64,000 nt of DNA from an uncultured Saprospiraceae bacterium (GTDB lineage: Bacteria > Bacteroidota > Bacteroidia > Chitinophagales > Saprospiraceae). The notes under the pieces were generated by a model. The model searched no databases. It was not told the origin of the DNA and was given only the letters and a program-made list of their open reading frames with translations. The position numbers were made by a program, and so were the translations under genes. This document shows positions 54,601-62,529 of this stretch, piece by piece (position 1 is the first letter of the stretch; the number at the start of each line of letters is the position of its first letter). The stretch is taken from assembly GCA_937981555.1 (NCBI GenBank), contig CALJOK010000001.1:1-64000 (forward strand), read 5' to 3'.

Positions 54601-57303
54601 CTAAAAACTAATCGAATAACTCACCGATGGTAAAAAAGGTAAAAAGCTTCCCTGGTAAAAACTAAAATCATATTCTAGATTTGAAGGATCAGAACCTTCC
54701 ACAGGAGTAGAGCTTATTTTATAATATTGTGGATTAGCTCGATTGTATATATTGTAAGCTCCTAAATATATTTTTTGATCAAGTTTCCACGTTTTGAAAT
54801 ATAGGTTGATTCCAGCATCTAAACGATGATTAGCTGGCATACGAGAATATTCATAATTGATTAAAGTCAATCCTCCAATTGCAACTGTGCTGACAGGAAG
54901 TAAGGTGGATAAACCAGTTCCGTAAGTCCAATTGATGCTTGCGTCAATCCATTTGGCAAAACGATGATTTAACGCAATGTGAAAATTATGTCGTCGATCA
55001 TAGCGATAGTTAAAAGTATTGCCACTATTTATTTCATCAAACCTTCTGTCCGCAAAAGCCCAAGTATAACTCAACCAACCTGTGGTTCGACCCATATTTT
55101 TTTTCAATTGAAATTCTAAACCATAATTCCATCCTTTTCCTCGAGTTACTTGTGATTCCCAATTTCCATTATCTATTGGTTGAAAGGTAAAATTAAATGG
55201 ATTGGATAATTCGGATCTCAAACTAGAATTGTCTAAATAAACAGATAAATTATCCATGGATTTATAATAACCTTCCAAGCTGATTTCTATTGATTTGGTA
55301 GGTTGGAATTGGATACCTAAAACACTTTGCCAGCTCGTTTGAGGTGGAACTAGTTCGGAGGAAGGCAGCCATAAATCATTTGGAAAAGTAGCATCCGAAC
55401 CCGTGACTAAATGTAGGGATTGTACCATTCGACTAACACCGGCCTGTAATCGTAATCGATTGGTTATCTGTAGGTTAAGTGAAAATCGAGGCTGTAAATT
55501 AAAAAAAGTTTTTTCAGGAATAACAAAGGCATTGGCTAAAAGCCCTATGTTTATTTTTACTTTTTTTCCAATCAAAAATTCATCTTCGAGATAAGCATTA
55601 TGTTCATATGCATCAATTCGAGAAGCATTTAAAACGGAATCAATATCAACTCCAAAAAATGGAGCGCCATCTACTTGTGCATCTGCTCCAAAAGCTCCTG
55701 GCTGAAAACTATGTAAAGTACTATTGATCCCAAAACGAAAATGATGATTACCTCTTGAAGTATAATCAAAATCTAATTTTGCGCCCCAATCTTTCAATCT
55801 AGAAAAATAAGCCTCTCCTACAAAAATATTGACTGGAGGAATTGTGGCATTTGGAATGATATCGACTTCAATGGTTTGTTGAACATCAAATTGGAAAATA
55901 CTATGTGTCAAAGTTGTATTCAAAAAAAGGTTATTTCCGAAAATATGATTCCAACGGAAAACACCTATTTGGTTGCCCCAATTATATTTTTGAATTTCTT
56001 TATCGGAATATTTGAAATCCTGAAAGGGAGCATCTTGAATAAAATCATTATCTAAAAAATCATCACCACCATTATAATAACTGAAATAGAATTTGTTTTT
56101 TTTGCCCAAAGAAAAATTCAATTTTCCATTTAAATCATAAAAACTATAATTCGAAAAACCTTGGAGTGGAACGCCATATAAATCTTGAAAATATTGATCT
56201 TCTGCTTTTGATTTAGCGGTTCTATTTTGAATGAATTTGTCCAAAAGGGTTCTTCGAGCAGTAATCAAAATGGATGCTTTGTCTTTGATAATTGGTCCTT
56301 CGATTCTTGCGGACGATGTAACTAATCCAGCTTTGATACTTCCTGACCATTCTTTTTGATTGCCTTCCCGAGTTCTAACATCCATGACTGATGATAATCT
56401 TCCTCCGTAGCGAGCAGGAAAAGCTCCTTTAAAAAATTGTACACTTTGAATCGCTTCAGAATTAAAAACAGAAAAAATTCCAAGACTATGTGATGGATTA
56501 TAGATTGGTACTCCATCCATTAATATCAAATTTTGATCTGCACCACCACCTCGAACATGTAGTCCACCTATTCCATCCGAACCAGACTGAACACCTGGCA
56601 TTAATTCCACCATTCGAAATAATTCAATTTCGCCTCCTAGGGAAGGTAATTTATTCATCTGAGCGATGTGGAAATGATCAGAACTCAATGGCTCAGCTGC
56701 GTTAATTCCTTGTAATAAAGTAGGTGTGACGATAATTTCTTTAAGAGTTAGATGAGACTTTAATCCAAAATTTTGAGTTCTATTTTTTGATAGATTTATC
56801 CTTTTTTCCAAAGGTGTAAACCCAGTATATGAAACCATTAATTCTAGATTTCCTTCAGGAAGATTTATAGTGAAGTAGCCATATTCATTGGCAGTCGCCC
56901 ATCTTCCGCTGAGTTTATCCCAGATAGTAGCTGCAATTAACCGTTCTCCAGTTTCTTCATCTTCGATATATCCATTAAGGGAAAAGTATCGTTTTGCTCT
57001 TTTTTTATAAAAAAGGACAACTTGCGCTCCAATAGATTTGAATTGGACATCAGTTCCTTCGAGTAGTTGAGTTAAAATTTCTCTAACCTTTTGATTCGAA
57101 AATTGAAGAGATATGACTTTGTCTTTTGGTAGAATATTATCACTAAAGGAAATAGGAATTCCCGCTTTCTCACCCAACAGAACCAAAGCTTCCGCCAAGT
57201 TCAATTGTTCCACTTCGAAATCTACTCGAGTTTCAAGCGGAGATTGAGCCTTGCCCAAATTGGACATCAAGCAAAGGCTTAAGATGAGAAAAAAGTATTT
57301 CAT
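54601..57303 (-). CDS. TonB-dependent receptor with STN signalling domain
   Basis: This 900-residue outer-membrane receptor starts at MKYFFLILSLCLMSNLGKAQ; the open frame begins six codons earlier. After the signal peptide come an STN domain (about 25-95: LAEALVLLGEKAGIPISFSDN, VREILTQLLEGTDVQF), a carboxypeptidase-regulatory-like domain (about 105-185), a plug (LHVRGGGADQNLILMDGVPIYNPSH, FFKGAFPARYGGRLSSVMDVRT) and the barrel ending SYSISF. The STN domain binds FecR-type anti-sigma factors in the periplasm. An ECF sigma and FecR are encoded just upstream, so substrate arrival probably triggers its own transcription. A terminator and a 415-bp gap with its own promoter separate it from fecR. 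DUF4249 and cupin genes follow. The imported compound is not evident. Confidence 0.95.
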   Translation of the reverse strand: MKYFFLILSLCLMSNLGKAQSPLETRVDFEVEQLNLAEALVLLGEKAGIPISFSDNILPKDKVISLQFSNQKVREILTQLLEGTDVQFKSIGAQVVLFYKKRAKRYFSLNGYIEDEETGERLIAATIWDKLSGRWATANEYGYFTINLPEGNLELMVSYTGFTPLEKRINLSKNRTQNFGLKSHLTLKEIIVTPTLLQGINAAEPLSSDHFHIAQMNKLPSLGGEIELFRMVELMPGVQSGSDGIGGLHVRGGGADQNLILMDGVPIYNPSHSLGIFSVFNSEAIQSVQFFKGAFPARYGGRLSSVMDVRTREGNQKEWSGSIKAGLVTSSARIEGPIIKDKASILITARRTLLDKFIQNRTAKSKAEDQYFQDLYGVPLQGFSNYSFYDLNGKLNFSLGKKNKFYFSYYNGGDDFLDNDFIQDAPFQDFKYSDKEIQKYNWGNQIGVFRWNHIFGNNLFLNTTLTHSIFQFDVQQTIEVDIIPNATIPPVNIFVGEAYFSRLKDWGAKLDFDYTSRGNHHFRFGINSTLHSFQPGAFGADAQVDGAPFFGVDIDSVLNASRIDAYEHNAYLEDEFLIGKKVKINIGLLANAFVIPEKTFFNLQPRFSLNLQITNRLRLQAGVSRMVQSLHLVTGSDATFPNDLWLPSSELVPPQTSWQSVLGIQFQPTKSIEISLEGYYKSMDNLSVYLDNSSLRSELSNPFNFTFQPIDNGNWESQVTRGKGWNYGLEFQLKKNMGRTTGWLSYTWAFADRRFDEINSGNTFNYRYDRRHNFHIALNHRFAKWIDASINWTYGTGLSTLLPVSTVAIGGLTLINYEYSRMPANHRLDAGINLYFKTWKLDQKIYLGAYNIYNRANPQYYKISSTPVEGSDPSNLEYDFSFYQGSFLPFLPSVSYSISF

Positions 57304-57370
57304 TCCGATTCTGTTGTACAAAAAAAAACTTTTCGACTATTGGATTGTTGAGGGGGTTAAATTGATCATT

Positions 57371-57395
57371 TTACCAACTAGTATATACTTGGTAA
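57371..57395. promoter_or_regulatory. 25-bp palindrome at the TonB-receptor transcript start
   Basis: TTACCAA (57371-57377) and TTGGTAA (57389-57395) flank an 11-nt centre, CTAGTATATAC. It lies immediately downstream of the -7 box at 57403-57410, at the predicted transcript start, which is a typical repressor position. A partial relative (ctacttggttatcaggtaa) lies further upstream near 57510. Confidence 0.6.
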
Positions 57396-57402
57396 GTATT
57401 GT

Positions 57403-57436
57403 CAAAATTAAGGATGTACTTTCTTAACGTTTCAAA
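57403..57436 (-). promoter_or_regulatory. Promoter of the TonB receptor (TTTG-N22-TAATTTTG)
   Basis: On the minus strand, TTTG (57436-57433) is followed after 22 nt by TAATTTTG (57410-57403), matching the Bacteroidota -33/-7 pattern with the same 22-nt spacing as the promoter at 47093. The leader before the ATG at 57303 would be about 95 nt. Confidence 0.5.
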
Positions 57437-57655
57437 ACTAACAACTGTTTGTTTGTTTTTCCAATAAATACGTTTTTTTCTTTTAACCTGAATACCAAAT
57501 GTACAATAACTACTTGGTTATCAGGTAATTAAGCAAAGAAGGTTTTGCTAGGTGAATTTCCTTAAAATCCTTTTTTCTTTATAAAATGCTAAGAAGAGAT
57601 TGCGAAATTTCGCATCATTTATCATTATAAGATAAAATCTATTGGGTTATACAAA

Positions 57656-57685
57656 AGCCCCATCTTTACGAATAAAGATGGGGCT
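57656..57685 (-). terminator. Hairpin terminator after fecR
   Basis: AGCCCCATCTTTA (57656-57668) pairs perfectly with TAAAGATGGGGCT (57673-57685) around a 4-nt loop. On the minus strand the stem is followed by ttttgtataa, about 52 bp past the fecR stop. Confidence 0.82.
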
Positions 57686-57736
57686 AATAATACGGTATTG
57701 GGTGATCTTTTAGGGTTATATATTTATAAATCTCAC

Positions 57737-58750
57737 TTAATAATTACATTTTCCACCTATGATTTGGTATTTTTTATCACTCAATTTATTTACTTTTTCA
57801 AATGCTAAAGCCACTTTTAAAGCCTCTAGGAAATTTTCTAAACCTTGAGCTTTTACATCATTTGAGATAGTATATTTACATTTCAACATTTCAGCATCTG
57901 TAAACTCTAATTCAACATCATAAGTTCTTTCAATAGCTTGTTTTACTCGACTCATTTTTTCTGAGGTAAAAACTAATTTTCCACTCCACCATCCTAAAGC
58001 ATTCAAATTATTATCTTTTGAAACACCTCGAATCTTCTTTCTCTTTTTATCAAAAGTCAATTGGTCATTCGCTTCGAGAATTTGAGTAAACCCACCATTT
58101 ATATGAGTTACTTCCACTCTTCCTGATCGAACTGTAATTTCAGCTAAATTTTCATTTCCAAAATTTCGAACATTGAATGAAGTTCCCAAGACTCGAATTC
58201 TTAAATCACCTGTTTCAATGATAAAAGGTTTTTCTGGATTTTTTGCGATGTCAAAAAAGGCTTCCCCTTTCAATTTCACTCTTCTTTCTTCCATAGAAAA
58301 TTCAGTAGGATATTCTAATTCACTTGTTGAATTGATTGCGATTATAGATCCATCTGTTAAAGTTAAATCTTTAGTAATATCAGTAACGGCAATTTTTTGC
58401 CAATCCAAACCACTATTCAATTGATTAAAAGTAAATAAACCACCTATAATTAAAATAGCTGCAGCTGCGGCTATGCGCAACCAAGATCTCCGGTTTTGGA
58501 GGGGAACGACTTTGGGGGAAGTCGTTTTTTCTTCTTTCATTCGAGTTTTTAACTTATTCAGACCAAAGGCTACATTGGGAGTGAAGTCTTTCTGATAATC
58601 AAGACTTTTTTCCCAAGTTGCTTCAATTTGTTGAGCCAATAGTTGGTTTTCTTTATTTTCCAATAAAGAATTCAGCAATTGTCGCTCATCAGATGTCAGC
58701 GCATTCGTTGATTTTTTATGAATTAACTCGATTAACTTTTCCTCTTTCAT
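57737..58750 (-). CDS. FecR-family anti-sigma factor
   Basis: This 337-residue inner-membrane protein has a cytoplasmic N-terminal part (about 1-88, KLIELIHKKSTNALTSDERQLLNSLL) that would hold the sigma factor. One membrane helix follows (about 91-108, WLRIAAAAAILIIGGLF). The periplasmic FecR domain (about 115-215) contains DLTLTDGSIIAINSTSELEYP, RVKLKGEAFFDIAKNPEKPFII and IRVLGTSFNVRNF, and a C-terminal DUF4974-like domain follows (LGWWSGKLVFTSEKMSRVKQAIERTYDVELEF). It is encoded 195 bp after an ECF sigma gene and before a TonB receptor with an STN domain. That is the standard cell-surface signalling arrangement, in which the loaded receptor relieves anti-sigma inhibition. Confidence 0.95.
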   Translation of the reverse strand: MKEEKLIELIHKKSTNALTSDERQLLNSLLENKENQLLAQQIEATWEKSLDYQKDFTPNVAFGLNKLKTRMKEEKTTSPKVVPLQNRRSWLRIAAAAAILIIGGLFTFNQLNSGLDWQKIAVTDITKDLTLTDGSIIAINSTSELEYPTEFSMEERRVKLKGEAFFDIAKNPEKPFIIETGDLRIRVLGTSFNVRNFGNENLAEITVRSGRVEVTHINGGFTQILEANDQLTFDKKRKKIRGVSKDNNLNALGWWSGKLVFTSEKMSRVKQAIERTYDVELEFTDAEMLKCKYTISNDVKAQGLENFLEALKVALAFEKVNKLSDKKYQIIGGKCNY

Positions 58751-58945
58751 CTCTATATATTAGTCCTATTTTGACTTTTGTTTAATGCTTACTATTGGAT
58801 TGACACGAATTTAAAACATGCCCCCTATGTTTTTTTATTTTTTTTTCAAAATGTCGGTTCAATACGCTTAAAAAGTAAGCTCCCTGACATTTTAATGAAG
58901 ATTAATCAAAGGTTTAGGGAAAAAATTGATTGATCGTGAATTTAC

Positions 58946-59488
58946 CTATTCATCCTGTCTCAATGCCTTTCTCAGAAATTTAAGTGCTTTTGAAATTTGA
59001 TTTTCCACCGTTTTGATAGAAATATTTAATTCATTGGCAATTTCTTGATAAGACATTTCTTCGAATCTACTTAAAGTAAAAACGAGTCTACACTTCTCAG
59101 GTAAAAGATCAATCGAATCATTGATTAATTTTTGCAAATCATCTGCTTCTAATTGTTGTTGTGTAGTGGATTGGTTGTTAGAAAGAACAGGCATTTTTTC
59201 TTCATCATCAAATTTCACTTTTTGATCTCGAATGAAATTAAGTGATTTGTTGACGGCAGCCCTTTTTAAATAAGCTTGTACGGAGGTTGTTATTTTTAGT
59301 TTTTCTCTTTTTTTCCAGAGACCTAAAAAGACTTCTTGTGCAATATCTTCTGACAGATTACTGTCTTTTAAAATCCGATAGACTGATCGACAGATAGAAC
59401 TGTAATGTCTATGGAAAAGAACATCCATAGCTGATTCATTACCGTTTTGCAAACTAGTTATTAGTTCTTGATCTGTTTTGTTGGTCAT
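58946..59488 (-). CDS. ECF RNA polymerase sigma factor
   Basis: This 180-residue sigma-70 family factor of the ECF group has region 2 at about 10-85 (NESAMDVLFHRHYSSICRSVYRIL, EDIAQEVFLGLWKKREKL) and region 4 at about 115-175 (DLLPEKCRLVFTLSRFEEMSYQEIANELNISIKTVENQISKALKFLRKAL). It lacks regions 1 and 3 and carries no fused sensor domain. The layout with FecR and an STN-type TonB receptor identifies it as the FecI-like member of an uptake-signalling system. It probably recognises the promoter at 57403-57436 or one near it, but its target sequence has not been read here. A palindrome lies upstream of its start. Confidence 0.95.
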   Translation of the reverse strand: MTNKTDQELITSLQNGNESAMDVLFHRHYSSICRSVYRILKDSNLSEDIAQEVFLGLWKKREKLKITTSVQAYLKRAAVNKSLNFIRDQKVKFDDEEKMPVLSNNQSTTQQQLEADDLQKLINDSIDLLPEKCRLVFTLSRFEEMSYQEIANELNISIKTVENQISKALKFLRKALRQDE

Positions 59489-59513
59489 TTTTTTTGTTAG
59501 AAAAAAGAAATCC

Positions 59514-59538
59514 GTGGCACGGTTTCAAACTGTGTCAC
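59514..59538. repeat. Palindrome upstream of the sigma-factor gene
   Basis: GTGGCACGGTTT (59514-59525) and AAACTGTGTCAC (59527-59538) form arms that pair at 10 of 12 positions with a one-base centre. It sits between the thyA stop and the ECF sigma start on the minus strand, within the sigma leader. It could be an operator, a hairpin in the mRNA leader or a dispersed repeat. Confidence 0.7.
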
Positions 59539-59558
59539 AGTTACGTTCATCTTATCTT

Positions 59559-60353
59559 TTAAACCGAAACCGCAGCTTTAATATGTGGATGCGGGTTGTA
59601 ATTAGTTAGTTCAAAATCTTCGTATTTAAAATCAAATATAGATTTAACTGCTGGATTTATTTTCATTTGCGGCAAAGCTCTTGTTTCTCGAGTCAATTGC
59701 AATTGAGTTTGCTCCAGGTGATTTTGGTATAAATGTACATCTCCAAAAGTAATGACAAAATCACCAACCTCCAATCCACAAACTTGTGCCATCATCATCG
59801 TCAACAAAGCATAAGATGCAATATTAAAAGGTACTCCTAAAAAAGTATCTGCTGATCGTTGATATAATTGGCAACTCAATTTTCCATTAGCCACATAAAA
59901 TTGAAATAGACAATGACAAGGACTCAATGCCATTTTTGGTAAATCTCCCACATTCCAAGCATTGACAATAATTCGTCGCGAGTCAGGATTGTTTTTGATC
60001 AAATCAATGGCTTGCGAAATTTGGTCAATGGTTTCGCCGTCACGAGTTTCCCAACTTCTCCATTGTTTTCCGTAAACCGGGCCAAGGTCGCCATTCTCAT
60101 CTGCCCACTCATCCCAAATTCGGACTTTATTTTCTTTCAAATATTTCACATTAGTATCTCCTTCCAAAAACCAAAGTAACTCATGAATAATGGAACGTAG
60201 GTGTAATTTCTTCGTAGTTAACATAGGAAAACCTTCTTGCAGATCAAATCGCATTTGGTATCCAAAAATGCTACGAGTTCCAGTTCCAGTTCGATCACTT
60301 TTATCAGTTCCGTTATCGACGATGTGTTGAAGAAGATTGAGATATTGTTTCAT
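59559..60353 (-). CDS. thyA: Thymidylate synthase
   Basis: This 264-residue enzyme methylates dUMP to dTMP using methylene-tetrahydrofolate. It has the same length as E. coli ThyA and keeps the nucleophile Cys146 in [13 protein letters not shown]. Other family marks are [81 protein letters not shown] and [14 protein letters not shown] candidate promoter overlaps the short leader. The gene lies ahead of the ECF sigma gene on the same strand, 70 bp apart; they may be co-transcribed by chance. Its usual partner dihydrofolate reductase is not in the window. Confidence 0.97.
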   Translation of the reverse strand: MKQYLNLLQHIVDNGTDKSDRTGTGTRSIFGYQMRFDLQEGFPMLTTKKLHLRSIIHELLWFLEGDTNVKYLKENKVRIWDEWADENGDLGPVYGKQWRSWETRDGETIDQISQAIDLIKNNPDSRRIIVNAWNVGDLPKMALSPCHCLFQFYVANGKLSCQLYQRSADTFLGVPFNIASYALLTMMMAQVCGLEVGDFVITFGDVHLYQNHLEQTQLQLTRETRALPQMKINPAVKSIFDFKYEDFELTNYNPHPHIKAAVSV

Positions 60354-60363
60354 GTGTCGTATT

Positions 60364-60393
60364 CAAATTTAATTTTAATAAAATCGCTACAAA
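60364..60393 (-). promoter_or_regulatory. Promoter of thyA (TTTG-N18-TAAATTTG)
   Basis: On the minus strand, TTTG (60393-60390) is followed after 18 nt by TAAATTTG (60371-60364). The predicted transcript start is only about 6 nt upstream of the thyA ATG, so the message would be nearly leaderless. A second TAnnTTTG (TACATTTG, 60397-60390) overlaps and would give a leader of about 30 nt. Confidence 0.45.
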
Positions 60394-60494
60394 TGTACGA
60401 AATAGATAGCTTTTTTTAATTTGAGAAAAATCTAGTTTTCCACATTTTATAAATTAAAATGTTTTATATCTTTAGTCGCACTAAATAAAACGAA

Positions 60495-62204
60495 ATGAAA
60501 AAACCACATTTTTTAATTTCTCACGAAGATTATTGGTCGATTTGGATTGGCGGATTTGTCTTATTGATGGGATTATTTTTATTTTTTAAAAATGCTCCTG
60601 AAGACTATGTTGCTCAACATGAAAAGTATGAAGCCATCCAAACGGAAGAAAGAGCAAAAGCTCCTTTCAAAACAATGGAATGGTACGATGCCTTTCGTTC
60701 CAAACAAAAAATAAAAGCCTCGTCAGAACCTGTCGGTAAATTTTTCAAAAAATTAACTACAAAACCTTCCAGTTGGAATTCTAATCCATTGGAATCTTTT
60801 TACAAAAGCTCCGCAAAAGAAGAAGCCGAGAAAAAAGAGTTAACGATAAAATTGGCGAATGCAGTTAGTAAAACAAAAATTCAAAAGACATTAGCCGAGG
60901 AGGCTCAATCGAAAGCTACTAGAGCAAAATTTAAAAATATTCAACTTAATATAGAAGCAGAAACTGCTGTGGAACAATGGTACAAAAGTCGAGAGCGAGC
61001 AGATAAAATTAGAACAAAATCAAAAGCATCCAATCCTTTTAAAATAGGTTGGATGCTTTTATGGTTTGTCATATTGAGTATGCTCTTTTTGCCTGGGATT
61101 TATTATTTGGGAAAACAGCGATCAGCATTTGCTAAAGGATTTGCCTTCGTTTTTTTGATTGCAATTGTGGCCTATTTATTTGGAGCGCAAACCAATATGA
61201 AAGCGATGGGAATTGGTTATGCTGCTTGGGCAATTGTTTTGGGTTTACTGATTTCTAATACGATCGGAACGCCTCAATGGGCAAAACCTGCCTTGCAAAC
61301 TTCATGGTTTATCAAAACAGGCTTAGTCTTGTTGGGTGCAGAAGTTTTGTTTAATAAAGTTTTAGCGATTGGCTTACCGGGAATTTTTGTGGCGTGGGTA
61401 GTGACTCCGATTGTTTTGATTTCCACCTACATGTTTGGGCAAAAAGTATTAAAAATAAAAAGCAAAACATTGAATATGGTCATCTCTGCAGACATGTCTG
61501 TTTGTGGTGTTTCGGCAGCGGTGGCGACTGCAGCTGCCTGCAATGCGAAGAAGGAAGAATTGACTTTAGCGATTGGTTTGTCGATGACATTTACTTCGGT
61601 AATGATGATCGTTTTACCGATGATAATCAAAGCACTAGGTATGCCAGAAATATTGGGAGGCGCTTGGATTGGAGGGACCATTGATGCGACAGGAGCGGTG
61701 GTTGCGGCAGGTGAATTTTTAGGAGACAAAGCATTAAGTGTAGCTGCGACAATCAAGATGATTCAAAATGTTTTGATTGGAATTATTGCATTTGGAGTGG
61801 CGGTTTATTTTACAACAAAAGTAGATGTTGATTCAAATGCTGAAAAAGCAAAAATAGGTTTTTCAGAAATATGGAAGCGATTTCCAAAATTCATTTTAGG
61901 GTTTATTGGCGCATCGATTTTGTTTACTTTGATTTATATTTCATTGGGAGATAATCATGCGTACACTTTAATAGATCAAGGTGTAATAGGCGGTCTTTCG
62001 AAAAATGTGAGAGGGTGGTTATTTTGTTTAGCATTTGTGAGTATCGGTTTGTCTACGAATTTTGCAGAATTGAAGCATCATTTTTCAGGTGGGAAACCGC
62101 TGATTTTATATGTGGTTGGACAGACATTTAATTTGTTATTGACTTTGTTGGTGGCGTACATTATGTTCTATTTAGTTTTCCCAGATGCGACAGCTAATTT
62201 GTAA
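60495..62204 (+). CDS. YeiH-family putative sulfate/anion exporter with long N-terminal extension
   Basis: This 569-residue membrane protein belongs to the YeiH/UPF0324 family. The C-terminal part (about 185-569) has about ten membrane helices with the family motifs [71 protein letters not shown] and [22 protein letters not shown]. Ordinary YeiH proteins are about 330-350 residues. Here an extra N-terminal helix (about 14-34) and an extension of about 150 charged, coiled-coil-like residues (about 35-180, rich in K, E and A) precede them. Transport of sulfate or related anions is inferred from the family name only. A 61-residue membrane peptide gene follows at 42 bp. TATCTTTA near 60467 is a weak -7 candidate. 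Confidence 0.9.
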   Translation: MKKPHFLISHEDYWSIWIGGFVLLMGLFLFFKNAPEDYVAQHEKYEAIQTEERAKAPFKTMEWYDAFRSKQKIKASSEPVGKFFKKLTTKPSSWNSNPLESFYKSSAKEEAEKKELTIKLANAVSKTKIQKTLAEEAQSKATRAKFKNIQLNIEAETAVEQWYKSRERADKIRTKSKASNPFKIGWMLLWFVILSMLFLPGIYYLGKQRSAFAKGFAFVFLIAIVAYLFGAQTNMKAMGIGYAAWAIVLGLLISNTIGTPQWAKPALQTSWFIKTGLVLLGAEVLFNKVLAIGLPGIFVAWVVTPIVLISTYMFGQKVLKIKSKTLNMVISADMSVCGVSAAVATAAACNAKKEELTLAIGLSMTFTSVMMIVLPMIIKALGMPEILGGAWIGGTIDATGAVVAAGEFLGDKALSVAATIKMIQNVLIGIIAFGVAVYFTTKVDVDSNAEKAKIGFSEIWKRFPKFILGFIGASILFTLIYISLGDNHAYTLIDQGVIGGLSKNVRGWLFCLAFVSIGLSTNFAELKHHFSGGKPLILYVVGQTFNLLLTLLVAYIMFYLVFPDATANL

Positions 62205-62246
62205 AAAAAAATACTGCAGTTAAAGAAGTGATTTCAAAAAGTAATT

Positions 62247-62432
62247 ATGAAAAAATCATACATTCAATTTTTTGTAGGAGTATTGTTATTTTATTTGTTC
62301 ACTCAAATACAATGGGCGAGTATTTTTTTTCCAACAAAACATTTACAAAATGAGGAAATAGATAATACAGCGTTGTTTTATACAGAAAGTGAAGAGGCGA
62401 CGAAGGCGGAATTTTTGATGAAGCAAAAATAG
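62247..62432 (+). CDS. Small single-helix membrane peptide downstream of the YeiH-like gene
   Basis: This 61-residue product, MKKSYIQFFVGVLLFYLFTQIQWASIF, has one membrane helix at the N-terminus (about 6-26) followed by a polar, acidic tail (EEIDNTALFYTESEEATKAEFL). No family is recognised. It is on the same strand 42 bp after the transporter and in the same transcript unit by position, so it could be a small accessory subunit. Codon use is like its neighbours and the start codon is well placed, which argues for a real gene despite its size. Confidence 0.6.
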   Translation: MKKSYIQFFVGVLLFYLFTQIQWASIFFPTKHLQNEEIDNTALFYTESEEATKAEFLMKQK

Positions 62433-62529
62433 AAACCTGACTTTATTTTATTTTTTGGTGAAAAAATGAATGTTGAATTGTTTTACTTTGATTTGAAATC
62501 ACAACTTTTTTTTACAAAAAATAATAATT

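Larger units (their letters stand above)
57322..57736. other. Intergenic region between fecR and the TonB receptor
   Basis: About 415 bp with no gene. It contains the fecR terminator at 57656-57685, the receptor promoter at 57403-57436 and the palindrome at 57371-57395. It shows that the receptor is transcribed separately from the sigma/anti-sigma pair. Confidence 0.7.
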
